The position numbers and the translations under genes are program-made. A DNA stretch of 64,000 nucleotides. Source: Bactericera cockerelli (taxonomy: Eukaryota > Arthropoda > Insecta > Hemiptera > Triozidae). Shown here one piece after another: positions 10,209-20,832 of the stretch. The stretch lies in assembly GCA_024516035.1 (NCBI GenBank), contig CM044961.1, forward strand, positions 17,799,374 through 17,863,373. The letters run 5' to 3'. How positions within the stretch are numbered: the first letter of the stretch is position 1; each line of letters starts with the position of its first letter. Below the pieces are notes generated by a model. That model saw only the letters and a list, made by a program, of their open reading frames with translations. It searched no databases and was not told where the DNA came from.

Positions 10209-10373
10209 GACACAAGTACAACTTAAAAAGGTTGAGGTTTTATTTGTGTCATGAGAGTGATGTCACAGTTTTACTCAAGTCCGCCTTTCTAAAATTATCC
10301 GTGCTTGGTACTTGAACCCCCGACCTGTAGGTTTCCAGTCCACTGCAAAGATTAAGCTACTGAAATCGGTTTG
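10209..10373 (-). repeat. Diverged tRNA-derived SINE
   Basis: Minus-strand copy of the family at 725-876. The head contains the B-box-like GGGGGTTCAAGTACC (reverse complement of the 10309-10325 area) and the body ends in a ACACAAATA-type tail near 10240. More diverged than the copies at 725 and 16785. Confidence 0.55.
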
Positions 10374-11102
10374 ATATAAGCACCCTAAATAAACTAAATT
10401 AACTTATCTCAGGTGTATTTTTCTTTTCCTTCAAAACATGTGACTACTGATAAAACATTTTCCAAGGTTTGATTGAGATACAGTATTCAATTAAATTTTG
10501 CACACCTCTACAGCTGCTCCCGATACCTCATAATTTAGAAAGTCTTGTGTACTTTCAAGGTAAGGACTTAGCTTGTGCAATAAATCCTTACATTGGCCAG
10601 CAAGGTGTGTTTCAAACATAAGTACAGTGGAAATTTCCAAGTTTCATTGACCATATTCATACTAGCATTTTCAAGAGAGGTTTCTTTATTTGAGTTTTTC
10701 CCAGCCTTTTTCTGAATCGTAGCCATGAAACCATGAGTTGTAGCTTGTCCATCCCGGAGTATGCCTATTCTTGGGCGAGAAATGACACAATACAACTTTA
10801 TCTTAAATCCAGGCTTCAAGTCAAAAGTGGTCGTTTGGAAGTAATATTCCAAGCGCAAAAAAAGTTTTTTTTCTCATCAGATTAATGACGGAACCACCAA
10901 GGGTAATGGCCACAAGAGTGTATAAGGTGGACAATCAAGTCCACCAAACAATATCCTTCCTACATTGTGAATAGAGCAACAACAGGAGACTTGATCATAG
11001 ATCCGCTTCTAGTGTAAAACCCTTTCGGAGGTGCTTCAAACTCTCGAGAGGAGATCCTGTAGAGAATAATAATAATAAATGGTTGTCCTCTTCAATCCCC
11101 AG
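10374..11102. other. Intron/intergenic upstream of first visible yellow exon
   Basis: A 96-codon minus-strand open frame at 10568-10858 shows no recognisable domain. No yellow N-terminal exon could be identified. Confidence 0.35.
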
Positions 11103-11193
11103 GTCCGCAGCATCACATTCCCCAAGGAGGTGCTTCGTCTCAACACCCTCCTCACCAACATCATTCTGGATGACCTGAATGAAGACGCCGCAG
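11103..11193 (+). CDS. Yellow/MRJP-family protein, exon A (partial gene)
   Basis: First visible exon, between CCCCAG and GTAAGA, ending one base into a codon. It encodes VRSITFPKEVLRLNTLLTN followed by an IILDD-type strand. This matches the part of yellow-family proteins where a propeller strand begins after the N-terminal third. Yellow proteins are secreted six-bladed beta-propeller proteins with roles in cuticle pigmentation (some are dopachrome-conversion enzymes) and eggshell or royal-jelly biology. The subtype cannot be told here. The N-terminal exons (signal peptide and the first roughly 150 residues) are not visible upstream; they may be in the gap, beyond the window or lost. Confidence 0.8.
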
Positions 11194-11630
11194 GTAAGAC
11201 TACAGGGTGGGGCATAAGTCTGAAAACCCTGAATACCTTTGGAAGGGCTTCCTGAGAAAGTTTAAAAAATTTCAGGGTAAACTGAAGAAGTAAAACGTTT
11301 TTTTTAGAGAGGGTTTAACTTTTAGGGCCGGCATATTGAGTCTAGGGGGTCAAGTTCATTATTTTTATTTTTCTTCTTCTTTTCATATGATACTCTTGTG
11401 ATACCTTTTGGAAAAGTCTTTCCAATACAAATAGGTACTTTAGTTAAAGTTTTATCTTTTAATTTAGGTTATTCTGTATGTCTGACAAAGTCAGATTTTA
11501 ATTTTGTTTCATAAGAATTGCGTATGAAAGTTGCGTAGTTCTAAACTTTTCAAAGTTGTGCTCAGTAACTGTAATACTAATGCCTGCTATACTTTGTTAC
11601 CTAACAAGAATAACATTTCTATTCTCTCAG

Positions 11631-11776
11631 GTGGCTACGGAAACTGCGACAACATCTTCGCCTACATGTCTGACTCGACCAACCCTGGTGTTCTGGTGTA
11701 CGACAGCAAGAACGACCGTGCCTGGAGGTTGTCCCACCCTGCTATGTTCCCCGACCCTGACTTTGGCACCTACAAC
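11631..11776 (+). CDS. Yellow/MRJP-family protein, exon B
   Basis: Acceptor ATTCTCTCAG, donor GTAAGA, completing the split Gly codon and ending in phase 0. It encodes GGYGNCDNIFAYMSDSTN, then VLVYDSKNDRAWRLSHPAM, then PDPDFGTYN. The A-Y-x-S-D, vYD and W-R-x-S-H-P-x-M-x-P-D-P words are signature segments of the MRJP/yellow domain. Exon A to exon B splicing keeps frame. Confidence 0.9.
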
Positions 11777-11794
11777 GTAAGACTTTTTGGGGTT

Positions 11795-11935
11795 CGGTGG
11801 AAGAGAAAGCCACAGGCTTTAACCTCGCCCCTTGGTTCACTACATATTCTATTGTGTTCTTTTTTTTTGATGTCCTATTTGATGAATGTATGTAGTTGAC
11901 CAATAAAGTGTTTAAAAAATAAATAAAAAACTTTT
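11795..11935 (+). repeat. 3' end of a 5'-truncated LINE in a yellow intron
   Basis: TTCGGTGGAAGAGAAAGCCACAGGCTTTAACCTCGCCCC... ends in AATAAAGTGTTTAAAAAATAAATAAAAA. Two related 3' ends occur at 12262-12340 and 13215-13425, each with a GCC..AGGC..TAAC.TCGCCC or similar word. This is typical of dead-on-arrival LINE copies with very short retained 3'UTRs. Confidence 0.55.
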
Positions 11936-12261
11936 TTTCTATGTGCTTTTTTTTACACAGTAAAATTATTTTCTTTACTGTAGCTATGAGGTATCATCTG
12001 CTGAGTTAGGTAGCTGCAAAATTGCCATGTTTTCCCCAAAAATTCGAAGAGGAAGAAAGGCAACTCTCTTTGATATTAGAGCAAAAGACTTATGATTCCA
12101 GTCTACCTTTTCGACTTGTAGGTTCTTTTCTGGATGTGATGGTATGTATAACTTGAGAATGTATCATAAAATTTAAATGTGACTGTCCCAATAATCCTCT
12201 TTTGTTCAATACCTAAGGTACCTATACAGAGTGTTGCATTCGAAAGGAGGCACTCAAATAC

Positions 12262-12340
12262 ATAAGAGTTGGGTGGAAAAGATTGCCACAGGCAATAACC
12301 CCACCCTTTAGTTGCTTTCTATTCTGTGGCAAGATTCTCT
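12262..12340 (+). repeat. LINE 3'-end fragment
   Basis: GAGTTGGGTGGAAAAGATT then GCCACAGGCAATAACCCCACC, related to 11795-11935. Confidence 0.4.
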
Positions 12341-12766
12341 TTAATAAGCTGATCTACCAGCCAACCACAATTATTGATCCAATATATCATTGTTGTTTTA
12401 AATACTTACTGGACCAATATTGTTTTGAAGTTCTCCAGAGAAAAAAAATCAGGCAGTTTCCGGTATTGAGTTCCATAGACGTCCTGCAATAACGTGAAAT
12501 GATTTCTCTAATGTAGTATGGTGAAGATGAACAGTTAATAATTTACGGCTAGATCTAGTGTTGAATTCATTGGAGTAAAAAAAAACTTCAAAACTTCAAA
12601 AAAGTACTGAGGGCTTTGTAAACGCAATACTTTTTTCAAGAACAACAATGTATGCAAGTTCCTTCCAATAATGTATGCAAGTTCCTTCTTGTTCCCGAGA
12701 GAGAACTTGCATACATTCCATTGCTGTAAATTAATCTCTTCAACTGATTCTATTTACATCCCTCAG

Positions 12767-13072
12767 GTTGCTGGCGAGCCCTTCACTCTCATGGACGGCA
12801 TCATCGGACTGGCCCTGTCCCCCCCAGGGACGGCCACCCGACGTCTCTACTTCCAGGCCTTCGCCTCCGACCGTATCTACACCATCCCTGTGAGCGCTCT
12901 CAGGGCCGGCCCCAACCAAGGGGACGACGGCGACCTGCCTGTGTCTCTCCTGGGCAGCAAGTCCTCCCAGGCAGCGCCCCTGGCGGTGGACAATCGCGAC
13001 GGCTCCCTTGTTTTTCTCCCCGGTGGCGGAAACCGCCGTGGCGTCCTGGGTGCCCGGGTCAACGGACCACGG
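12767..13072 (+). CDS. Yellow/MRJP-family protein, exon C
   Basis: Acceptor ATCCCTCAG, donor CGG|GTGAGA, exactly 102 codons, phase 0 at both ends. It encodes VAGEPFTLMDGIIGLALSP, then RRLYFQAFASDRIYTIPVSA, then a loop and SLLGSKSSQAAPLAVDNRDG and LVFLPGGGNRRG. The FTLMDGI.GLALSP and R.LYF.A.AS words are diagnostic for the yellow family. The exon is far more GC-rich than its introns. The long antisense open frame here is a shadow. Confidence 0.9.
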
Positions 13073-13214
13073 GTGAGATTCTTTGAGATTTTTTTTTTTT
13101 TTTAGGAATGTGTTTAATTTCATTCTACAGTTTTTTCATTACAATCCCCTTGAAGTACAATATCTTTTGTACTTTTAGGGGGTAATTCTTATTCAAACTA
13201 TTGATTTTTTTAGT

Positions 13215-13425
13215 GGGGGGGGGGGCTAAGTGGCAGAGAATGCCTAAGGCATTAACTTCGCCCCGGATTACAAAACAATTGTAATTAAAAATCAATATTG
13301 ATCTTTATTTTATTTTTATTTTTGTACTTACTTCTAAGTTTTTTTTTAATTTATTGTTATTAATTCTTTGTTGATGATTGTTTTGTAAAAAAAAATAAAG
13401 TGTAAATAAATAAAATAAATAAATC
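13215..13425 (+). repeat. LINE 3'-end fragment
   Basis: GGCTAAGTGGCAGAGAATGCC then TAAGGCATTAACTTCGCCCC, an AT-rich 3'UTR, and AATAAAGTGTAAATAAATAAAATAAA. Same layout as 11795-11935. Confidence 0.5.
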
Positions 13426-13560
13426 GCCATCAACTTCATGGTCATATCACGACAGGTGTTTTACCCTGCATTTGCTGGAAACTAAACCATCTACTCAAAT
13501 TAAACTCACCCAGCCTGAGTTGGGCAGGGAATAGCCAGCATCACGAGGGTTCGAATTTGA
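13425..13560 (-). repeat. 5S-SINE body fragment, inverted
   Basis: It reads in reverse complement as the body of the 6611-6883 element: CATGGTCATATCACGAC, then TTTTACCCTGCATTTGC, CTCACCCAGCCTGAGT and AGCCAGCATCACGAG. Diverged, with no tail or TSD identified. Confidence 0.7.
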
Positions 13561-13777
13561 ATGTTCATTTGAATGTTCTAATGAGTCATATTATTCAGTA
13601 AGCTCAAGACGTATTTTCACTAACGTGTGTGTACTTATGCTGGTACCTTCAAAGATTATACATGCGTCGAAGATAGCGAAGATCATTTGCTGGAGCTGAA
13701 CAAACAGTTTAATAGCTAATGTATTTTGGTAGTGTAGGTATTTAGTACCTACTTTACGATTTAAACTGAATGATGAA

Positions 13778-13808
<31 letters not shown>

Positions 13809-14602
13809 ACCATAAATATATTCAATTTATTTGATTGTTCACATATGCTTCCTTGTCTTTTATACTAGGGTGAATATTAAAGAGCATATGATATTTTAAT
13901 GAAATTAAATTTAAAAATGGTTAATCCATTACTCATGGGGTTTTCTAGATAAAGAGAACCCTGTTTCGAGAATGATCTAAGTAATAGTATGACCTAACGT
14001 TGTTGAGTCTCTGGGCTCTATGCTACTCTCTGTGACTTCATGAAGCTGATAAGTTCTTGCTTCTACGTCAGAAAGACAAAAAACTTCATTCAATTCTTAT
14101 AATCCATGAAGAAATAAGTGCCTAATGGAGTCGTCATAATGTATATCTCATGGGTAATAAATCTGTCCCATAATAAACTATCCAATGTGGCTACCGTTCT
14201 TACTTTCAAAAGCATGACATATAATAAGAAAAATTAATTTGCTTTTTAAACTACTTCCAAAAGTATCGAGGTCCGAACGGTACGAGAGTTGAGAATACAC
14301 TGAATCAAGGAACCCCAGCTCGGGCCTTTATAACCGAACTACCTGAATTATCATGGGAAAATTCCAAAAGGTTCTCATGGGAAAGTTCGAATTTGGAAGT
14401 TCTCACAAGGAAAATGGCTCTATAATGATGACGTAAGAGGAAAATTAAGTCCGAAACGGTAGGGGAAGGGGGGGTACTTCTCAAGGTGGGTCGAGCTGCA
14501 GCTCTGACCTAAAATGTCCGATTTTACGGGACAGGTCTGAGGCATTACGAAATCTCTCTTACCTATTTCTCCATGTTATAATCCACCTCTTCCGTGTTGC
14601 AG

Positions 14603-14819
14603 CGTCCTCGCCTACAGTCCCGAACTTCTTCAGTTCCCTCTGGACATTCGCTCCGTCGACAGGGACAGTGGCACCATCTGGATCATCACCACCCGATTCC
14701 AGAAGTACTTCAAGAAGACCGTCTCCAACAAGGAGGTCAACATTCGGCTCATGAGAATCACGAAACCCATCGACGAAGTCGTGCGATCTTTGTCGAACAA
14801 TTCCCTCCTCAAGAAATGA
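14603..14819 (+). CDS. Yellow/MRJP-family protein, terminal exon
   Basis: Acceptor TTCCGTGTTGCAG; the first base completes a codon, so the preceding exon must contribute two bases. It encodes VLAYSPELLQFPLDIRSVDR, then the near C-terminal signature DSGTIWIITTRFQKYF, and ends RSLSNNSLLKK followed by TGA. Exon C ends in phase 0, so the two cannot be joined directly. In the family a short segment usually containing a Cys-Trp pair lies between them. I could not find it in 13073-14602. Confidence 0.85.
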
Positions 14820-14850
14820 GGCGGCACCATCATTACACGAGCGCCGCGTT

Positions 14851-15197
14851 CCGGAAAGCACTCTGAGGTCGGGTTCTACGCAAAACACCTAACCCAAAAA
14901 AACACCTGAAAAACACGAAAAACGTTAGTTCCAAAGGATTCGTCAAGATAGCGCCAGTAGAGTTTTGCTCTAAACTCAACTGGCGCTATCTTGACGAATC
15001 CTTTGGAACTAACGTTTTTCGTGTTTTTCAGGTGTTTTTTAGGTTAGGTGTTTTTCGTAGAACCCGATCTCTCAAAACTCCCAAATCTTCCTTTCAACTG
15101 TCAAAATTCGTTTAAATAATGCATTCAATGTGTTTTTTGAACAAAATTTTACTGTTGAAAGGGAACTTTGCGGATTTTGAGAGTGCTTTTTGGAATG
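14851..15197. mobile_element. MITE in the yellow 3' flank, split by a foldback insertion
   Basis: The ends GGAAAGCACTCT (14852-) and GAGAGTGCTTTTTGG (15179-) are inverted repeats. The body TCTCAAAACTCCCAAATC ... TTTCAACTGTCAAAATTCG ... ACTGTTGAAAGGG is itself largely palindromic. The same body is found at 16726-16995. A second element (14866-15071) interrupts it. Confidence 0.65.
14866..15071. mobile_element. Foldback element, about 95-bp arms
   Basis: The left arm GTCGGGTTCTACG ... AACACCTGAAAAACACG ... GATAGCGCCAGT is mirrored by the right arm AACTGGCGCTATC ... CGTGTTTTTCAGGTG ... CGTAGAACCCGATC, with about 20 nt between arms. Comparison with the uninterrupted MITE body at 16730-16750 shows that this block is an insertion. 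It lies 47 nt past the yellow stop codon. Confidence 0.8.
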
Positions 15198-15564
15198 TCG
15201 CCAAGCTGGTTTGCTTTGCCGTCGTATGAAAAATACCTGAACTCGCGAAAAATCTCATAATATGTAACACAGCCTAAAATATTGAGTTTTTGGTACCTAA
15301 CTACTATATCATTAAGGTCGAAATTAATTAACGTGACTGTGTTGGACACTATTACTATAGTATCTGATTTCAGTAATGTGATTGTCTGCTATCATGGTAA
15401 TACCAACACTATAGTAACAACCTTCGCTTTAGCGTCGTTCATTAATTCGGGCCTATATCTATCGAACGGCGAGGTGTTTTCATGATTATCTTCAGCCATT
15501 GTAAATACTGTCCATTGTAAACACTCGGGATTGTTGTAAATTTCTTACTCGAGAAATGTTAGTA

Positions 15565-15767
15565 TAATAATAGCGCCTTATGTGTACTGACCGATTAGGA
15601 ATATTAAAGTCCCATTATTCCAGCAGTAAGCCCAAGACATATTATTATGTGGTAAAAATCCCAATTGGGAGGATAACATGTCATGTCCCAGCTGGGTTTC
15701 GAACCCACGACCTCTGGAGTCTTTGGATTCACAGAGTGCCGCCTTTACCACTGAGCTACCGGGACAG
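15565..15767 (-). mobile_element. tRNA-derived SINE with ATT-type tail and 9-bp TSD
   Basis: On the minus strand it starts with a good tRNA head (GGTAGCTCAGTGGTAAAGGC and GTGGGTTCGAAACCCAG), followed by a body with CTCCCAATTGGGATTTTTACC. It ends CATAAGGCGCTATTATTATAC. Direct repeats ATGTTAGTA are at 15556-15564 and 15768-15776. A second copy at 25566-25760 carries the same body and an expanded (ATT)n tail. Confidence 0.85.
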
Positions 15768-16029
15768 ATGTTAGTAAATATAGAACTATGTTAGTAAATG
15801 TAGAACAGACCAACAAGTGAGACCATGCCGCCCGACGAGCTTACTATAGTAAAGGAAAAAACGGTTCGACCATACGTAGCACCGTTTTCTCAATGTTTAT
15901 AATAACACTCTTTAGCGGAAGGTAACCACCAGGCGAGGTTAATGCTCAAATCATTTTCTACCACCACCTAACCCTCAGAGTCTTATTATTATGTGGTCAC
16001 AAACTCAAATTAATGAAGAAAAATTCATA

Positions 16030-16080
16030 CACTGGGTGGGATTCGAACCAACGGATGCCTACGCTACCTGACTTAACTTT
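16030..16080 (-). repeat. tRNA-like B-box fragment
   Basis: GGTGGGATTCGAACCAACGG reads on the minus strand as a B box. It looks like a SINE remnant; no copy was matched. Confidence 0.3.
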
Positions 16081-16725
16081 AGTTTTAGACACATCAGAGT
16101 GTTTTCATTACGACGGCATGGCAATACGGGAGGATAGTAAAGTTCATCCAGATTCGAGGATATGTTGTCCAGACCCATGAAGAACATCTCCGATGCGAAT
16201 CCCTCTCATTATTTCTAAATTGTTAGTTAAAAAAAAAAAAAACAAGAAGCAATTTTTGTTTGCCTTGACTTTTCTTATGCAAAAAAGAACGCATCCATCC
16301 TTTCATGATCAGCTGATTGGAAAGTTCAATATCTTAACTCTAACCTATGTCTGTGATTCTTTTTATAAAAGTTAGGTTAGAAATGGAAGAAAATGATGAC
16401 TTGGAGTTTATATTATTTGAGAAATAATTTCCAAGTGAGGTCTGTTCAGCTGTCAAAGTAAACTAAAGTGGCTTTAAGATGTTCTCAACGGAGACATTAC
16501 TCTAGAGACTGTTTTTTTTTTTTAATTATCCTTTTCGTGAACTGACTGACAATCATGACACACAGACACATTGTATATAATTATGTAGAAGAACAACAAC
16601 CATTACCACTATAAGTTTTGACATAAATTAATGTATAAATATGACGAATAATTAGTTCCCTGGTACGGTCAGGTCAGCTTGTTCCACCTGTGTCAGAATC
16701 CTCCAGATTCTGTTCCAGAAATCAC

Positions 16726-16995
16726 TGTCACTCTCAAAATTCCAAATCATCTTTTCAACCGTCAAATTCAGTTTCAATAATGCACCGACCTTAGTAGCTT
16801 GATCGATAAGGCGGCGGACTTGTAACCTGGAGGTCGGTGGTTCAAGTCCGGGTTTCAGCGTAGATTTACTAGAGCGAGTTTGAGTAGTTGTGATATCACG
16901 GAAGTGATTAACACAAATATGAAAACTAGTTTGAATAATGCATTCAGAGATTGCGTTTGAACGAAATTTGACGGTTGGGAGTGCTTTCTGAAATG
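16726..16995. mobile_element. Second copy of the 14851 MITE, split by a SINE
   Basis: TTCCAGAAATCACTGTCACTC, CTTTTCAACCGTCAAATTC and AATAATGCA on the left, and AATAATGCATTCAG, GAACGAAATTTGACGGTTG and GGGAGTGCTTTCTGAAA on the right, align with the MITE at 14851-15197. The SINE at 16785-16927 lies between. Confidence 0.65.
16785..16927 (+). mobile_element. tRNA-derived SINE with 15-bp TSD
   Basis: CCGACCTTAGTAGCTTGATC ... GGTGGTTCAAGTCCGGG ... GATTAACACAAATATGAAA. It is flanked by AGTTTCAATAATGCA (16770-16784) and AGTTTGAATAATGCA (16928-16942), one mismatch in 15. Same family as 725-876. Confidence 0.85.
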
Positions 16996-17072
16996 AGAGT
17001 CTGGAGATAACAATGGAAATAATAATTTCTACATTGAAGGTTCAACTTACCGAACATTGAAGGTTTACTTAA

Positions 17073-17213
17073 CACTTAGATGACCGGGTGTACCAACGGT
17101 GGTACACCCGTGTCCGTACGGAATGGGTGTACCACGGGGTCTCATAGCCTAGTTATCGCCGCTCTGATCCCACAAGAAAACTCACTATAAACAAAATGAC
17201 GGTCGTCTATGTG
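17073..17213. mobile_element. 141-bp TTAA-flanked MITE (piggyBac-like)
   Basis: TTAA at 17069-17072 and 17214-17217 flanks ends CACTTAGATGACCG and CGGTCGTCTATGTG, which are inverted repeats at 12 of 14 positions. An internal palindrome GGGTGTACCA / TGGTACACCC lies at about 17086-17108, with a third half-site GGGTGTACCAC near 17126. A TTAA target is characteristic of piggyBac. Confidence 0.6.
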
Positions 17214-17599
17214 TTAAATTAACATTGAATACTTAGTTTGTGAGCTATACCTAAGAGGCAAATTAAACGCTCTTCCTTGCCATGATGAGTATTTGCGTCT
17301 CACAGGCAAACTAAACAATAGAACCATCACCTAAATGTAACATGTAACAACATACGTAAAATAGTTTCAATGCTTTTCTACCTGGTACCTGAACCTTACT
17401 TAGGATGCAAAAAACCAAACGTAAAAATGATTTAAAAAATAAATTTTGTTGAATTTGATGCCATATAAATAACGAGCGTTTTACTTTGAAAATAGTTGCC
17501 ATAATTATTTAGTTGCCATAATAACAATAGGGATGCATTTAAAAACCGGATATTCCTTCCAGTACTTCTAATAATCTTTTTACTTTTAATAATCTTTAC

Positions 17600-17740
17600 A
17601 ATACTTTCCTATATTAAGGAAAGTATTGTATTCGTCGAAAATTTGACCTACCCAGTTTTTCACAATTCTGGACGAAGCAAACCCCCAGGAATCAGGATAC
17701 TAAAAAAGTTGTTTTCGGCCACTGTTTAATGAAGTTTTCA
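17600..17740 (-). repeat. Dispersed repeat, inverted copy of the 7708/20160 type
   Basis: GTATTCGTCGAAAATTTGACC and ACCCAGTTTTTCACAATTC are the reverse complement of words at 20160-20205 and 7708-7745. Confidence 0.5.
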
Positions 17741-18363
17741 ACTAATGGAGATGATCTTATAGTAGGTACCTATCTGTCTAATATGTATATCTGTTGTATA
17801 GTTACTGGTTAACATAAGGCGGTAAAATAGCAAAACTACCTTCCGTTGACGTCAAATACTGCCGATTCTTTTGTGCATAATTTAATAATTATGAGCGATA
17901 TTGGCAGATGAGCCTACCAGAATTGATAGGATAAAATCACTCATTAAGCGAAAAAAAGCACAAAGTGCAATCTGGTATTTGCCAAGTTTTGGCTATCCGC
18001 GATCTGGTCTTTTTGATAAATTCTCAAACCTCAATAAGCGATGCAAAAAGAAACTGCTTTCCAACTCTTATACGTATAATTATAAATATTTATTCTGAGA
18101 AATAGATTAATTAACTTTATACCCGGAAATTAATTCGTAATCTCTTGAATGAGGTATTTAAAATTCTTATCACTGGTACCTACCCATTTTATATTTTTTA
18201 TTGTCCATTCTGTTTATCAAATCATTTTTTAAAGACGCATAAAAAAAAACATTACCTGATCGATAATGGAGGTATAAAACGTGTTTTATTCAATTTGATG
18301 TATCTTATTTAATAGGCAGGTAATAATTAATTCATTATTCTATTCATTAAAATTTTAAATTGG
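17741..18363. other. AT-rich sequence without recognised features
   Basis: No gene or repeat copy recognised. Confidence 0.4.
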
Positions 18364-19463
18364 TATTCAAGAGAGGCGTTATTTTAAGCTTTGATGACCT
18401 CCCTAGCCTTTGGTTCACACCCAAGTGGTCACCTACCTAGAGTACCAAGTCCTAACCTTGACAGACGTTGGTGAACTTCAGAGTCCTTACGAGAACGGAC
18501 GTATAAAAAAATTCAACGTGAATCTGGCTGTGACAGGTATCAAGTAAACTGGTGTGACACCACACATCAACTTTCCTTATCCATCGAAAAGAAGTCACAT
18601 TTTACATTGGGTGATTCCATTACTTTCCTTTTATAATATAAGATGAGAGTACCTATAAATAATTACCACTGAATGTGTGTACAAGTCATTGTAATATAAT
18701 ACTGTTTATTTTGTTCGGCTCCAATACCGCACTTGCTCATTGAACGAAAAAAACGCACACATTGTAAAAGCTATTGGAATATGATGGTTGCTTCGAGATA
18801 TATGATGCATTAGCATCAGTTCTCACAATGTCGATGCTAACCACTACAAAATTGTGACATAATAACATAAATAACTAGCTCCTTATCTTAAATCTTTACA
18901 TTTAAATGCTTTAAATGTATTCAAGAGAGGCGTTATTTTAAGCTTTGATGACCTCCCTAGCCTTTGGTTCACACCAAGTGGTCACCTACCTAGAGTACCA
19001 AGTCCTAACCTTGACAGACGTTGGTGAACTTCAGAGTCCTTACGAGAACGGACGTATAAAAAAATTCAACGTGAATCTGGCTGTGACAGGTATCAAGTAA
19101 ACTGGTGTGACACCACACATCAACTTTCCTTATCCATCGAAAAGAAGTCACATTTTACATTGGGTGATTCCATTACTTTCCTTTTATAATATAAGATGAG
19201 AGTACCTATAAATAATTACCACTGAATGTGTGTACAAGTCATTGTAATATAATACTGTTTATTTTGTTCGGCTCCAATACGCACTTGCTCATTGAACGAA
19301 AAAAAACGCAACACATTGTAAAAGCTATTGGAATATGATGGTTGCTTCGAGATATATGATGCATTAGCATCAGTTCTCACAATGTCGATGCTAACCACTA
19401 CAAAATTGTGACATATAACATAAATAACTAGCTCCTTATCTTAAATCTTTACATTTAAATGCT
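18364..19463 (-). repeat. Tandem duplication (554-bp period) of a 5S-like unit
   Basis: Copy 1 (18364-18917) and copy 2 (18918-19463) are almost identical and differ mainly by small indels. On the minus strand each contains a 5S rRNA-like segment: GAAGTTCACCAACGTCTGTC, then GGTTAGGACTTGGTACTCTAG, then GTAGGTGACCACTTGG. The junction is TTTAAATGCTTTAAATG. It is either a genuine tandem duplication of a 5S-derived SINE-containing unit or two unresolved haplotypes. Confidence 0.8.
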
Positions 19464-19739
19464 CTTAGTCCAAATTTTGGCTGTTGATAATATTAACAAA
19501 AGAGAAAGCTTTAATTCACAGTCCGCGATTTGGTAGTTTGCAATGTTGGAAACCCCGAAATGGACTTATGAACTTTTAAAGAGAAAACGAAAAAAATCTC
19601 TAAGAATAAAAATACCAGATGATTGACTTTTTTGAGAAATACTCAAACACCGATGACGGTGTAAGAATAGGTTAGATGAACTCTGAAAAGCTAATCCGGT
19701 AACAAGACTACATAAAAATACACTGCCACTTATGGACAC

Positions 19740-20215
19740 AATACTTCCTCATTATTGGTTCAATTGTATACACGTGTCAATTTTGAGATTTTATGCTAAA
19801 TCACTAACTTGTATCTCCAAAACCGCTCAACCGATGTTCTTTATTTTTTTATATATATATATGGCAGAATACCATTTTCCCTACATTCTATATAATCTAT
19901 ATTCTACATCAATTAAATAGTCGTACATTCCTTGTAGCGCGCAAATCTTAGAAACTACTGAACGGGTTTTGACGAAATTTTGCACACATATAGGAGTCAT
20001 TCTGTAGATGGTCCCATTTTAAATTAATCAACTTCGCCCTAGCGGTTCGTGGTGATAGAGGCCATGCGCCTGACCACTAACTTTTTACACGCTTATATCT
20101 CATGAACAGTACATCCGATGTTGATGAAATTTTGCATGTTTCCTGGGGGTTTGATTCGTCCAGAATTGTGAAAAACTGGGTAGGTCAAATTTTCGACGAA
20201 TACAATATGCGTATT
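19740..20215. repeat. Dispersed repeat cluster
   Basis: It contains AAACCGCTCAACCGATGTTC, GAACGGGTTTTGACGAAATTT, GATGGTCCCATTTTAAATT, AACTTTTTACACGCTTATATC and GTGAAAAACTGGGTAGGTC. These are shared in part with 540-680, 7345-7745 and 17600-17740. Confidence 0.5.
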
Positions 20216-20832
20216 AGCGTTTTACATAATAAATTTATAATTATTTTTTAATAAATTTTGATTGAGCCCTGATTTTTAAGAAAATCCGAAATTTTGGAAA
20301 ATGAAGTAAAAAAAATAAGGTCCACACCTTGCCAATACAGAATTTTTGTAGAGTCTAGAATGTAGAAAAAACGGTTTTCTACCATTTAAAACAATTTTAA
20401 AGAGAATCGGTTCAGAACTTTTGTAAATACAAGTGATTCAGTAAAAAAAATCTGATTCTAGCAATTATAAAAGTTGAAATTTTTGATAACCGTTCACGAG
20501 GAAATATTGTGTCCAAAATTGGCAGTGTATTTTACTGTACCTTAATGCGTTAGAGATTATTTTTCTCCTACAATACCTATAAATTTACTCTTTGGTGGAC
20601 ATATAAATAAAAGGTCTATAAGTTATATGGACCTGTACATATTTTTGATCATCATTCCAATTTATTTTTTCTTTCTAAGTTTAAGTTTTTTTCATTCACC
20701 ATGAGCTATTTAGAAATGTTCCTAATTACTAACCAAAAATAAATCAAGTAATCTATTTTGACCAAAACATGATATATGCGATATTTGAAATTTGTGGTTG
20801 TATTGAACCTTTTTTTTTTTTTTAATGAACAT

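Noticed and set aside
10011..10254. Open frames across the N gap
   Set aside because: The run of N has no stops by definition; no evidence for coding.
10568..10858. 96-codon minus-strand open frame (LKPGFKIKLYCVIS...)
   Set aside because: It has some protein-like character, but no recognisable domain, partner exon or clear splice signals. Left unannotated; a protein-profile search would decide.
12740..13123. 127-codon minus-strand open frame
   Set aside because: Shadow of the GC-rich yellow exon C, which matches family signatures on the plus strand.
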